NCBI GenBank assembly: GCA_903878115.1
Contig: CAIRGO010000265.1
Span: forward strand, 1 to 32,810
Origin: Akkermansiaceae bacterium
Lineage (GTDB): Bacteria > Verrucomicrobiota > Verrucomicrobiia > Verrucomicrobiales > Akkermansiaceae
Direction of reading: 5' to 3'
Length of the DNA stretch: 32,810 bases
The translations under genes and the position numbers were made by a program. Within the stretch, counting starts at the first letter, position 1, and every line of letters starts with the position of its first letter. Positions 1 to 8,144 of this stretch are shown here, in pieces. Below the pieces are notes generated by a model, which did no database searches, was not told the DNA's origin, and saw only the letters and a list, made by a program, of their open reading frames with translations.

Positions 1-25
1 AGTGCATCACTGAATGAAAGAAATC

Positions 26-550
26 ATGAAACGAATTCTGGCAAAAATTTCGACGTTATTCTGCGCCGCGATGGTTCTCGGCTGCGCTAAAACTTCGAAA
101 GAAGATCATTTGGCGACCATTGTTGCATCCTTTGGCTACAAAGTCATCGCGACTGATGAAAGTAAGACTTACTATCCGTTAGAAAATTTCGATAGAAAAA
201 CCTATGGACCGATTTCTTTTGAGAGCGCGAGAATAAAATCCCTTCAGCCATTAGCCGGCTATCATGGGCCAACTTATGGCGATTACTTTTTGTCGATAGA
301 AAAATATGGAACGGCAACAGATGCGGAGAAGCGAGTAAATGAATATCGCGACAATGATCGATTGGCTAGAATCACAGGGCGTGACCGGAATGACCTTTCC
401 AAAGAATCTGTGAGATGCTGGGGGTATTCGTCAGGAAAAACAGCCTACTTACTAACGACACACTCCGCGATGTATTCAGCTCTGGAGAATTTAACCAAAT
501 CTGTCATCACTGGCATTAAGACCTACGAAAAATCTTCTTTAGCGAAATGA
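26..550 (+). CDS. Hypothetical lipoprotein
   Basis: Function is not recognised. The protein starts with two lysine/arginine residues, a hydrophobic stretch and a lipobox-like VLGC, so it is probably exported and lipid-anchored at that Cys. I prefer the ATG at 26 (174 aa) over the in-frame ATG at 14, because it places a normal n-region before the hydrophobic core; neither start has a clear Shine-Dalgarno sequence. The mature part is about 155 residues, polar, with one further cysteine (in the RCWGYSSGKT stretch) and no repeats. It lies 16 bp before a small membrane-protein frame on the same strand, so the two may be cotranscribed. The upstream context is outside the window. Confidence 0.6.
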   Translation: MKRILAKISTLFCAAMVLGCAKTSKEDHLATIVASFGYKVIATDESKTYYPLENFDRKTYGPISFESARIKSLQPLAGYHGPTYGDYFLSIEKYGTATDAEKRVNEYRDNDRLARITGRDRNDLSKESVRCWGYSSGKTAYLLTTHSAMYSALENLTKSVITGIKTYEKSSLAK

Positions 551-566
551 ATGTCCACACATACTC

Positions 567-812
567 GTGAAATTTTACAAAAACATCATGTCTGCAGTGT
601 TTGGCTTCTGTTTCGTTTATGTTTGTTCCTACCTCGTTTGGATTAACTACACGGCGTCAGGGCATTACTTTAAAGGCATTTTTGATCGACATGCAATCCA
701 CGTGGGTATGAGCTTTGCGATCCATCCAAGCCCTGCGTTTCTTCTGGATTTTTATTGGCCGCTCATCTTGTTAGATTCTTGGTGCGGAAGGCTATTGTTG
801 CATGTGGGGTGA
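567..812 (+). CDS. Small hypothetical membrane protein
   Basis: This frame of 81 residues begins with GTG at 567; an internal ATG at 588 would give 74 residues. It contains a hydrophobic stretch near the N-terminus (AVFGFCFVYVCSYLVW) and a second around FLLDFYWPLILL, so it would be a two-pass membrane protein. I recognise no family. It follows the lipoprotein gene by 16 bp on the same strand, which is the main argument that it is real. No ribosome binding site is visible. Confidence 0.35.
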   Translation: MKFYKNIMSAVFGFCFVYVCSYLVWINYTASGHYFKGIFDRHAIHVGMSFAIHPSPAFLLDFYWPLILLDSWCGRLLLHVG

Positions 813-846
813 GTTGAGAATCTAACCTATTCAAAAAACGAAAATC

Positions 847-1074
847 ATGTTCACCAACGATCATCATACCCTTCGCTTATTTGGGGTGCCGATTTTCACG
901 CTCATTATAGCATTTATTTTTTTCGCCGCGATTGCCTTACTCATTTTTGGCATTTCACGATGGAAGCAGACCGTTGGCAAAATTGCCGTCATCTTATCCA
1001 CGATCATACTTCTTCTCTTCGCTGTGGCGATCGTTCTTGTGCTGATTGCAGTCGGAAGTGGCAGCATGGGATGA
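847..1074 (+). CDS. Small two-helix membrane protein, unknown function
   Basis: A 75-residue protein with two strongly hydrophobic segments (about residues 14-35 and 44-69) separated by a short basic loop (SRWKQTVGK). This is the topology of small hypothetical inner-membrane proteins; I recognise no named family. It is the third small envelope-type frame in a row on the plus strand and may share a transcript with the two upstream. A weaker overlapping frame on the other strand has no protein-like features and was left out. Confidence 0.45.
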   Translation: MFTNDHHTLRLFGVPIFTLIIAFIFFAAIALLIFGISRWKQTVGKIAVILSTIILLLFAVAIVLVLIAVGSGSMG

Positions 1075-1169
1075 TGCATACAATGGTTAAAACTTGAGTC
1101 TGGCGTTATCCTTAAAACATGTCGCGGCTACGGGTTGCAAATATTTCGGTCTGATGTTAGCATTACGGC

Positions 1170-1781
1170 ATGTCGCGTGAGAACATTTTAACGAAGGTGA
1201 AAAAAGCCACTGATTCGCTCAAGGATAAAGCTAGTTATCCTGAGTATGATGTGGAGCAATTGCTATCTCACCCGCGCCTTGAAGGAGCGAATTCTTGGGA
1301 GATTTTCGCGAAGAACTTTAAAGCGGTCAATGGCAAGCCGATGACATCTGTGCAGGAAATCATCGATCTGCTACAATCTACGTCGCAACTTGTCGGCTAC
1401 TGCGACCCTGCACTTTTTGAATCTATCGGAAAAAAAATCGCCGATGCAGGCATCACCGTGGAAACGGTATATGATCGCAGTAACTACGATCGCTATCAAT
1501 TCGGCATCACCCGTGCCACGGGTGCTATCGCCGAGACGGGTTCATTGATCATCGATGATTTGCTCACCTCAGATCGTCTCGCTGCGCTTTCTCCATGGGT
1601 CCATATCGGCGTGCTGACGCGCGATGAAATTCACCGCACGCTTCCTGAAGCCATCGCCGCGCTCGGTGAGGCGCCGAATATCATCTGGGCCACTGGTCCT
1701 TCTAAGACCGCCGACGTAGAAGGCATCCTCATTGAAGGAGTGCATGGGCCAGGCGAGCAAATTGCTTTTTTGCTTGGTTGA
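1170..1781 (+). CDS. lutC: LUD-domain protein, LutC/YkgG family
   Basis: A 203-residue protein of the LutC (DUF162, LUD domain) family, which in Bacillus is one of three proteins (LutA, LutB, LutC) oxidising L-lactate to pyruvate. The family signature is visible as GITRATGAIAETGS near residues 113-126 and as TGPSKTADVEGILIEGVHGP near the C-terminus, which is the glycine-rich end motif. Length matches the family (about 200-240 aa). The iron-sulfur partners LutA and LutB are not adjacent: upstream lie unrelated small membrane proteins and downstream the convergent dap cluster. The protein is therefore either an orphan or works with subunits encoded elsewhere, and lactate as substrate is inference. 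No Shine-Dalgarno sequence precedes the ATG. Confidence 0.85.
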   Translation: MSRENILTKVKKATDSLKDKASYPEYDVEQLLSHPRLEGANSWEIFAKNFKAVNGKPMTSVQEIIDLLQSTSQLVGYCDPALFESIGKKIADAGITVETVYDRSNYDRYQFGITRATGAIAETGSLIIDDLLTSDRLAALSPWVHIGVLTRDEIHRTLPEAIAALGEAPNIIWATGPSKTADVEGILIEGVHGPGEQIAFLLG

Positions 1782-1817
1782 TTCTTCCTAGGGAGGGCAC
1801 CATGGTTTGAAAAAGTT

Positions 1818-1851
1818 CACCCGAGACCAACATTGCTGCTGAGCTCGGGTG
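1818..1851. terminator. Hairpin in the lutC/dapB convergent gap
   Basis: CACCCGAG at 1818-1825 and CTCGGGTG at 1844-1851 are perfect 8-bp inverted arms around an 18-nt loop, 37 bp after the lutC stop. There is no T-run directly after it, so it is not a textbook intrinsic terminator. Its place between convergent genes still suggests a transcription-end or mRNA 3'-end structure. Confidence 0.4.
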
Positions 1852-1927
1852 TTCTAGTGGGGTATGGGAAAAAATCGTAGAGTAAAGAACTCTTACTTAC
1901 GATATGTCACCCCATCACCGACGGTTT

Positions 1928-1952
1928 AGAAAAAAATAAAATTATTTTTTCT
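1928..1952. terminator. AT-rich inverted repeat, candidate bidirectional terminator
   Basis: AGAAAAAA at 1928-1935 pairs with TTTTTTCT at 1945-1952, 11 bp beyond the end of dapB. An A/T-only stem with T-runs on both strands between two convergent genes could help end transcription in either direction, but the stem is weak. Confidence 0.3.
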
Positions 1953-1963
1953 GCGCGTGATTT

Positions 1964-2704
1964 TTAATGTAGGCCTAAGACATCTTGCATGTCGTAAAGA
2001 CCTGCTGGTTGCGTAGCGAGCCATTGTGCCGCACGCACCGCGCCAGAGGCAAAAGTGAAACGTGAACTCGCCTTGTGCGTTAGTTCTACACGTTCACCAT
2101 CGGCGGCGAACATCACTGTGTGATCGCCGACCACATCGCCACCACGTAGCGTATGCATGCCAATTTCTCGGGCGGGGCGTGCCCCAGTGAGCCCGAATCG
2201 ACCGTGCTTTACGTCATCGGTATAGGATGTGTTTGTTTCCTCATTGAGGATTTCTAACAAACGCCGTGCCGTGCCGGATGGGGCATCGATCTTATGACGG
2301 TGGTGCATTTCTACGACTTCGATGTCAAAAACATCGTTGCCCAGAATTCGCGCGGCATGACGGGTCAACCAAAATAACGTATTAACACCGACGGAAAAAT
2401 TCGGTGCATAAACAATCGGGATGAGTTGCGACGCGGCTACGATTTCAGCGCGTTCCGCATCGGTGTGACCGGTGGTTCCGATCACGAGACGGGTGTTGTG
2501 CTTAATAGCTTCCTCTAACAATTCCTTGGTGAAGGAATGGATGGTGAAGTCAATGGCGGTATCTGCTTTCGCAATGGCGCTTGTAAGGTTTTCGCCCGCA
2601 TCATGAGTAGCGGTGACGGTGACGCCTGCCTGCTGAGCTGCCGCAATGACTGCTTGGCCCATGCGTCCGGATTTTCCTGTGACGAGTAATGTGAGAGAAG
2701 ACAT
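1964..2704 (-). CDS. dapB: 4-hydroxy-tetrahydrodipicolinate reductase
   Basis: Cytoplasmic enzyme reducing 4-hydroxy-tetrahydrodipicolinate to tetrahydrodipicolinate with NAD(P)H, in the diaminopimelate branch that feeds lysine and peptidoglycan. The 246 residues match the family. Visible motifs are the nucleotide-binding GKSGRMG at 10-16, IGTTGH at 75-80, APNFSVGVN at 100-108 and the active-site segment EMHHRHKIDAPSGTA at 132-146, which carries the catalytic His and Lys. It is the last gene of dapF-dapA-dapB, 18 bp behind dapA, so it is almost certainly cotranscribed. No Shine-Dalgarno sequence is seen; the ATG is supported by the Rossmann strand starting at residue 4. Confidence 0.97.
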   Translation of the reverse strand: MSSLTLLVTGKSGRMGQAVIAAAQQAGVTVTATHDAGENLTSAIAKADTAIDFTIHSFTKELLEEAIKHNTRLVIGTTGHTDAERAEIVAASQLIPIVYAPNFSVGVNTLFWLTRHAARILGNDVFDIEVVEMHHRHKIDAPSGTARRLLEILNEETNTSYTDDVKHGRFGLTGARPAREIGMHTLRGGDVVGDHTVMFAADGERVELTHKASSRFTFASGAVRAAQWLATQPAGLYDMQDVLGLH

Positions 2705-2722
2705 AAATTTTTCAGAGTAAAA

Positions 2723-3607
2723 TCAACCTAACAGATGATACTGCGCGAGAGAGCTTTTTAATGTTGCGAGTGCATTTTCTGGCATCGGCACCAATGGCAA
2801 GCGGAATTCTGGCCCGCACAACCGCATCAGATAAGCCGCTGATTTGATCGGCACGGGATTGACATCTAGCGTCATCAAATTTCGCATTAGTGGATAATAT
2901 TTTTTGTGCAATGCCGCCGCCGCGATGTAGTCCTGTGCGAGGCAAAGATTCACCAACTGCGACATCACGTCAGGAATGATGTTCGATGCCACCGATACCA
3001 GGCCCGTAGCGCCGCAGATCATGAACGGCAAGGTAAGTGGATCATCTCCCGAGAGAATGCCAAAGTTTGCAGGCAATGCTTGTACCAGTTGATTGACGCG
3101 ATCCACGGATCCGCCGGCTTCTTTGATGGCGACAATGTTGCTGCAATCTGCTGCCAAACGAGCGGTGGTTTCCACAGCGATTTCAATCCCTGATCGCCCT
3201 GGCACACTATACAACATCACTGGCAATTTCGTGTTCGCGGCGATAGCTTTGAAATGTTGATAGAGCCCTTCTTGTGATGGTTTGTTGTAATACGGGCAAA
3301 CTTGCAGCGTTCCCGTAGCGCCCATTTCCTCGGCTGCCTGTGTTAACTCGATGGCCTCGCTGGTCGCATTGGCTCCTGTTCCTGCCACGACCTCGATGCG
3401 GCCCGCGGCAAATTCTACGGCGAGACGAATCACTTCTTTGTGCTCGTCCATGTCCACCGTAGGTGATTCACCAGTTGTGCCCATCGGCACGATGCCGGTG
3501 ACGCCACCTGCTACTTGAAAATCAACGAGCTTTTTGAATGTCGCAACATCGATTTTTCCTTCGTGAAATGGCGTAATAATCGCAGTATAGGTGCCCCGAA
3601 ATGACAT
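2723..3607 (-). CDS. dapA: 4-hydroxy-tetrahydrodipicolinate synthase
   Basis: Class I aldolase-type TIM barrel that condenses pyruvate with aspartate semialdehyde, the committed step to diaminopimelate. Its 294 residues are the usual length. Visible are GTTGESPT at 43-50, YYNKPSQEG at 106-114, the catalytic Tyr133 within LYSVPGR, and the Schiff-base Lys162 in IKEAGG. The residue after Tyr133 is Ser where most family members have Asn (YNVP); this is a conservative oddity and not a sign of inactivity. It sits between dapF (17 bp upstream) and dapB (18 bp downstream) in one transcription unit. There is no Shine-Dalgarno sequence before the ATG, only A/T-rich sequence. Confidence 0.97.
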   Translation of the reverse strand: MSFRGTYTAIITPFHEGKIDVATFKKLVDFQVAGGVTGIVPMGTTGESPTVDMDEHKEVIRLAVEFAAGRIEVVAGTGANATSEAIELTQAAEEMGATGTLQVCPYYNKPSQEGLYQHFKAIAANTKLPVMLYSVPGRSGIEIAVETTARLAADCSNIVAIKEAGGSVDRVNQLVQALPANFGILSGDDPLTLPFMICGATGLVSVASNIIPDVMSQLVNLCLAQDYIAAAALHKKYYPLMRNLMTLDVNPVPIKSAAYLMRLCGPEFRLPLVPMPENALATLKSSLAQYHLLG

Positions 3608-3624
3608 GATATTAGTATGTGTAA

Positions 3625-4434
3625 TTAAATTTCTATCGCTCCCTCAAAGACAAAATCCGCAGGTCCAGTGAGCGTGACTTGTGAAAAATTTTCGCCATCG
3701 GCGGCAAAGCCAATTTCTAACGTGTCGCCACCTTCCACATCGACTTTGATCGGTGAAGCAGCCTTCGTAAGCAAGTGATGACAGAGTGCCGATGCAACCA
3801 TGCCGGTGCCGCAGGCGAGAGTTTCATCCTCCACGCCACGTTCGTAGGTGCGGATTGCAATGTGCCCCGTTTCTAGCACTTGGGCAAAATTTACGTTAGT
3901 GCCCGCAGGTGCAAATGCTTGGTGGAAACGAATGGTTTCACCGAATTTCACGACATCGATTTTTGGCAAATCATCCACAAAAATCACTACGTGTGGCACG
4001 CCAGTATTGAGGAAATGCAAAGTCCCCGTCAGCCCAGGAATAGTCACGTCCATCGCCAGACGCAAGTCATGCGGCGTGGACATCGCGATGCGAACATTGT
4101 CTTCAATCATCTCCGCCGTTAGCGTGCCAGCGATGGTTTCGAAGCTCACCACGTCTTTCACTTCATCGGTCAAATGCGCTGTGAAACGCCCGAAACAACG
4201 TGCGCCATTGCCGCACATTTCCGCCTCGCCGCCATCAGCATTATAATAACGAAAACGATAATCAGCCCCATTCTGAGCAGGCTCCACGGCCAATAAACCA
4301 TCGGCACCGATCCCGCGATGACGATCACACAATGCCTCGATCATCTCTTCATCGAGCTGAATCGAAAGGTCGCGATTATCGATCATGATGAAATCATTTC
4401 CGGCACCGTTCATTTTGTAAAAAGGAAGCAACAT
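3625..4434 (-). CDS. dapF: Diaminopimelate epimerase
   Basis: Converts LL- to meso-diaminopimelate for lysine and peptidoglycan synthesis, using two cysteines as acid and base. I choose the ATG at 4434, giving 269 residues that begin with MLLPFYKMNGAGNDF, the normal family N-terminus; an in-frame ATG at 4482 would add 16 residues with no family counterpart. The first catalytic Cys is C74 in EMCGNGARC and the second C208 in ETLACGTGM. It is the first gene of the minus-strand dapF-dapA-dapB cluster. About 146 bp separate it from the divergent ACT-domain gene, so the cluster promoter should lie there. I found no convincing -35/-10 pair. Confidence 0.96.
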   Translation of the reverse strand: MLLPFYKMNGAGNDFIMIDNRDLSIQLDEEMIEALCDRHRGIGADGLLAVEPAQNGADYRFRYYNADGGEAEMCGNGARCFGRFTAHLTDEVKDVVSFETIAGTLTAEMIEDNVRIAMSTPHDLRLAMDVTIPGLTGTLHFLNTGVPHVVIFVDDLPKIDVVKFGETIRFHQAFAPAGTNVNFAQVLETGHIAIRTYERGVEDETLACGTGMVASALCHHLLTKAASPIKVDVEGGDTLEIGFAADGENFSQVTLTGPADFVFEGAIEI

Positions 4435-4580
4435 GGTAATAGTATCGTAGTGGGCGAGACAGCAGTAGTCGTAAACTGCCAAACTTTCAAGCCTTCAATG
4501 CATGATTTCTCGCATTGAGCTCCGCGACTTCTTGTGCGGTATGTCGATTTCGCTTCCCTTGGGATGGGTGAGGTGCTAGG

Positions 4581-5048
4581 ATGCTGCTAGGGATGGCAGC
4601 AATCACTACCAATCATGGACCACCGGTGAAGCAATTTTCGGTGATGTTACAAAATCGCGTTGGCGCCTTGGCGGCGTTGGTGAAATTACTGCGCACTACC
4701 TCGATCGAGGTGGTGGGTTTAAGCGTGCAGGATGCGCGTGATGCTACGATTGCGCGGATTGTGGTGAGTGATCCAGAGCTTACCGAGCAGCTTTTTATTG
4801 AAAAAGGAATTCCGCATACTACTTGTGAGTTGTTAGTGATCGAGCTGCGTGAAGCGGGTCCGAATTTATTGCAGTGCCTTGATCACCTGATGGGCGCCGA
4901 GACCAATGTGGATTTTGCGTATCCGTTGCTGCCTAGTTATCGAGGCATTTCGTTGTTAGCGATGCATGTGGATGACCTAGAATTCGCGGCCTCGGTGCTG
5001 AATCAATCGGGTTTTGTGTTAGTGTGGCAAGACACCTTAAGCCGTTGA
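4581..5048 (+). CDS. Tandem ACT-domain protein, probable amino-acid sensor
   Basis: A 155-residue protein made of two ACT-like units. The first (about 17-80) starts with FSVMLQNRVGALAALVKLL, the beta-alpha opening of ACT domains with the ligand-contact NRVGAL. The second runs from about 85 to 150 (SYRGISLLAMHVDDLEFAA). ACT domains bind amino acids and control metabolic enzymes; no catalytic domain is present, so it is a stand-alone regulatory protein resembling the small subunit of acetolactate synthase in form only. The ATG at 4581 is preceded by GAGGTG at 4570-4575, one of the few Shine-Dalgarno sequences here; ATG at 4593 is an alternative. It is divergent from the dap cluster, so a role in amino-acid control is plausible but inferred. 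Confidence 0.75.
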   Translation: MLLGMAAITTNHGPPVKQFSVMLQNRVGALAALVKLLRTTSIEVVGLSVQDARDATIARIVVSDPELTEQLFIEKGIPHTTCELLVIELREAGPNLLQCLDHLMGAETNVDFAYPLLPSYRGISLLAMHVDDLEFAASVLNQSGFVLVWQDTLSR

Positions 5049-5078
5049 GTGAACTCACTCGTAGTTTACGAACGGGCT
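5040..5078. other. Potential three-way-junction RNA structure across two convergent stops
   Basis: AGCCGTT at 5040-5046 can pair with AACGGGCT at 5071-5078 (one bulged G). Inside lie two small hairpins: GAGTG/CACTC (5047-5051 with 5056-5060) and GTA/TAC (5061-5063 with 5067-5069). The stop codons of the ACT gene (5046-5048) and of the acyl synthetase (5066-5068, minus strand) both lie within it. No T-tract follows on either strand. Confidence 0.3.
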
Positions 5079-7204
5079 AGATCTTCACAGCCTTTGATGT
5101 CGAGTTTCCCCGATGCGAGTGAGGGAATGTCTTTGGTAGCGACGATGCGCTTGGGGCACCACAGCGAGGGGATACCGGCATCCATCAGCTTGTAACGCAG
5201 GTCGATGCATTCTTGCTCTAGTGCCAAACCAGCGACCGTGGAAAGTAGAATGATGGCCTCGCCTTTTTGCACGTCGGGAATGCCGACAATGGCAATTTTC
5301 CGCTCCGTATCTTGTTCGAGATTGAGAGCTTTGGTGATCGCGGCTTCGAGTGTTTCATGGGGCACCATTTCACCGCCAATTTTGGAAAAGCGAGAGATGC
5401 GTCCTTCGATGTGCAAAAATCCGTCTTCATCCATCCGACCCACGTCACCGGTGAGGAACCAGCCATCTTTGAGGACTTCTTCAGATTTTTTCGGGTTGTT
5501 CAAGTAGCCAGTGAAAACATTGGCACCTTTGAGCCAGATCAATCCTTGTTGATCGATGGTGATTGGTTTTTCGGTGGCGGGATTGGTCAGTCGCACGGCG
5601 ATACCGGGAAGCATTTGTCCCACGCTGCCGTTGCGTGATGAAGGCATGACAGGAGCCTGATCTGCGGTAGCTGTTAGATTGGGCAGGTTGAGATTGGTAG
5701 CGGGCGATGTTTCGGTGAGCCCATAACCTTCTTGTGGTTGAATGGAAAATTTTTCCTCAAAGGCGCTAGCGAGAGCGGCGGGCATTTTTTCTGCTCCTGT
5801 CACTACCAGTGAGAGTGAGGCAAATTGCTCGGGATCGACTCGTTTCATGAAGCCACGTAAAAAAGTAGGCGTGGAGAGTAGCAGGTTGACTTTTTGCAGA
5901 TGAATCAACTCTGCGAGACGTTTGTGCTCTAGCGGGCTGGGGTAACTAACCAAGTCCAGACCGGCAAGCAATGGATACCACAAGGTGGCGGTGCAGCCAA
6001 AGGAATGGAACAGCGGCAGGCAGCATAGAATTTTCGCTCCTGGAGCTAATTGCAAGCGTGAGTGGAATTGAAGTTCGTTGGCTAACACATTGCGATGGGT
6101 GAGCGATACGCCCTTTGGTTCGCCTGATGAACCGGAGGTAAAAAGCAACACTGCTTCATCGTTTGCAGATACTTTATTGAGCCCCAATTTTGCCGCGAGC
6201 ATGCCGACTGGCATGAGCTTAGAAAGCATCAACCACAGACCAATTTTTTTCTTTAATGTCGGCAGAATGCGTTCGATCAAAATCAAATCGCGATTTGGTG
6301 GCCACGGGAACGAAGGGAATTTACGTACGAATGGATCGACAGTGATGAATCGATCTAAGCCAGCTTGTCGCATGGCAGAACGCACAGCTTCTTGGCTGGC
6401 GGTGTAGTTTAAATTTACGGGAACTTTGCCAGCAAAAATCACGGCGATGTTTGCGATCAATCCCGCTTTCCCTGGCGGTAATACGATGCCGACACGTGGT
6501 TTGTCCGTTTGCGCGCGGATGACTTTTGCCAGCACAATTGCTGAGGCTAACACTTTATCAAAGCCCAACGATGAGTCATCCGTGCCGTCATGAATTTTTG
6601 CGGTGGACGCATATTTTTTCAGACCTTGCAGGATCATCAGTCCGAGATTTTTTTTCAGAAAATCTCGCTGCGAAAATGCTTCTTCAAATGCAGTGAGTAA
6701 TTTTTCTTGATAGATCGCGATGCTTGCTTTGCCTGCAGGAATCGGCGGCGCAATCGATAGGACGGCTTGCGGCAATGAGGAATCATGTTCGATTAAGAAA
6801 TTCCCTTCGCGTGGCATATCAACGGCGATGGGGAGAATCGGCAAACCTAAGGCGCAGATTGTTTTTAGTACGCGCGATGGAATGTGGCACGGTGTCGAAT
6901 TACGTGCGGTAACTTTTCCGGGAATGAAAATGATGATCGCATTTTTTTCTAACGAATTCTTCAACTGTTGACCGGCGATGGCGGGAGAATCATCGGAACA
7001 AGAAATCATCATTCCTGGTTCACCTTTGATCTGCGCTTTGATTCCATCAGTGACCACTGTATCTTCTTCGATGAGCCAAGTGATGGTGCGTCCTGTAAAG
7101 AGTTTTTTGAAAACGGTGATTTCATTCTCGGACAAACGTCCTGGAACCACGAGAATGCCCGATTGTGGAATGTGGTCTTGACCGATGATGTGATAGAGGC
7201 TCAT
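5066..7204 (-). CDS. Acyl-ACP/acyl-CoA synthetase with degenerate N-terminal PlsC-like domain (Aas-like)
   Basis: AMP-forming ligase that should activate fatty acids. From the chosen ATG at 7204 (712 aa) the adenylation core shows LLFTSGSSGEPKG (P-loop near residues 354-365), GYGLTETSP, GDVGRMDEDGFLHIEGR and the C-terminal SGKLDIKG with its catalytic Lys. The first 200 residues align by eye with the acyltransferase half of Aas: IIIFIPGKVTAR stands where Aas has a FPEG motif and ILPIAVD where it has block IV. However, the catalytic HxxxxD motif is replaced by PGRLSENE. The domain is probably non-catalytic. An upstream ATG at 7378 would add 58 low-complexity residues and overlap the CvpA-like gene by 89 bp, so I reject it. 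The upstream neighbour is the CvpA-like gene on the same strand. Confidence 0.85.
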   Translation of the reverse strand: MSLYHIIGQDHIPQSGILVVPGRLSENEITVFKKLFTGRTITWLIEEDTVVTDGIKAQIKGEPGMMISCSDDSPAIAGQQLKNSLEKNAIIIFIPGKVTARNSTPCHIPSRVLKTICALGLPILPIAVDMPREGNFLIEHDSSLPQAVLSIAPPIPAGKASIAIYQEKLLTAFEEAFSQRDFLKKNLGLMILQGLKKYASTAKIHDGTDDSSLGFDKVLASAIVLAKVIRAQTDKPRVGIVLPPGKAGLIANIAVIFAGKVPVNLNYTASQEAVRSAMRQAGLDRFITVDPFVRKFPSFPWPPNRDLILIERILPTLKKKIGLWLMLSKLMPVGMLAAKLGLNKVSANDEAVLLFTSGSSGEPKGVSLTHRNVLANELQFHSRLQLAPGAKILCCLPLFHSFGCTATLWYPLLAGLDLVSYPSPLEHKRLAELIHLQKVNLLLSTPTFLRGFMKRVDPEQFASLSLVVTGAEKMPAALASAFEEKFSIQPQEGYGLTETSPATNLNLPNLTATADQAPVMPSSRNGSVGQMLPGIAVRLTNPATEKPITIDQQGLIWLKGANVFTGYLNNPKKSEEVLKDGWFLTGDVGRMDEDGFLHIEGRISRFSKIGGEMVPHETLEAAITKALNLEQDTERKIAIVGIPDVQKGEAIILLSTVAGLALEQECIDLRYKLMDAGIPSLWCPKRIVATKDIPSLASGKLDIKGCEDLARS

Positions 7205-7289
7205 GGATGTTAGCTGAGGTGAAACTATGCGCAATATGCCATTCTGCCAAACCAGAAATGAAGGATTTGCATAATTCTTTTGCGTGTGA

Positions 7290-8051
7290 TCATTTGCGCT
7301 GGAGTTCTTCGAGGGCTTTGACGATGCGCGGGTCCTTGAGTGCCTGTTCGATGGCAGGATCGCGGAGGATGTCTCCATAGCGTCGATCCTTGCTGAGTTG
7401 CTGTAATTTTGGATCGTCGAGAACCGTAGTGCGTATTAGTTGCTCTTCTGCCACCGGAATGGCGCGCGGGATGTAATCTTGGTCAGCCATGGTCAGTAGT
7501 TGCGCCAAGGTGATACGAGAAGGATCAGTGAGTGGGTCGAGTCGCTGCAACCAAGCGGGCGGGATGTATTGATCGATAGTTTTTTTTAGCAGGCTACTAG
7601 TCCCCGTTGATTGTGGATGCTGAATTTGTTCGAGCGTGCCGACATGACGAATGGCAGTGGCTCCCGTGATGCAGAGTAGAGCCGTAGGCACCAAGCTAAA
7701 AGTGAGCGAGAAAATTTTTCCGAAAAATGAACTAGGCGTTCCTCCTACGGTGCCGAATGGTTTAAGGATCAGTCGTACTACTTTGCGCAGTAGCATGAAC
7801 ACGGCAATACCCGCGATCGCAGGCAACACAAAGGGAAACCAATTGGGCGGTTGCTTGAATAGCCGATCTCCTAAGCCTGGGGTTTCCATCCACACCCAGT
7901 AGGCCACTAGTAATGCTGCGGCTAGCAAAGTGGTGCTCAATACCAAGCGCAAAGCGCCACGCAGAAGCGCAAACATAGCACAGCCTGCGGTAATCACCAT
8001 CACGATGATCCCCAAGCTCATTTGCGGGTGTGCAGTGGTTTCAGCAAGCAT
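7290..8051 (-). CDS. CvpA-like multi-pass membrane protein
   Basis: A 253-residue protein with about four hydrophobic segments in its first 135 residues, then a soluble C-terminal half. The membrane part, with short loops and a FGKIFSLTFSLVP-type helix, resembles the CvpA family (colicin V production/envelope integrity). The soluble tail ends with two short DP-containing helices (DDPKLQQL and KDPRIVKALEEL) resembling helical units of STI1-type repeats, suggesting a protein-binding tail. An alternative start at Met11 (8021) is possible. The gene is 85 bp upstream of the acyl synthetase on the same strand and divergent from the sulfatase. The family assignment is moderate; the function is unknown. 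Confidence 0.6.
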   Translation of the reverse strand: MLAETTAHPQMSLGIIVMVITAGCAMFALLRGALRLVLSTTLLAAALLVAYWVWMETPGLGDRLFKQPPNWFPFVLPAIAGIAVFMLLRKVVRLILKPFGTVGGTPSSFFGKIFSLTFSLVPTALLCITGATAIRHVGTLEQIQHPQSTGTSSLLKKTIDQYIPPAWLQRLDPLTDPSRITLAQLLTMADQDYIPRAIPVAEEQLIRTTVLDDPKLQQLSKDRRYGDILRDPAIEQALKDPRIVKALEELQRK

Positions 8052-8144
8052 GTGTTGATTATTTAGCAGACTTGAGGAATTTGTAAAGTGCGTGATATTC
8101 TTTCGCGATCATACTACTATCTGATCAACCCGTAATTATCATCT

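Noticed and set aside
1118-1177. CATGTCGCG repeated at 1118-1126 and 1169-1177, the second containing the lutC start codon
   Set aside because: Only nine bases match, the upstream copy opens a frame that stops after 11 codons, and no family feature supports a function.
4435-4482. Longer dapF start at 4482
   Set aside because: The added 16 residues have no counterpart in DapF, whose normal N-terminus begins at the ATG at 4434.
7205-7378. N-terminal extension of the acyl synthetase from an ATG at 7378
   Set aside because: The extra 58 residues are low-complexity, overlap the end of the CvpA-like gene in another frame, and precede the Met at 7204 where family-like sequence begins.
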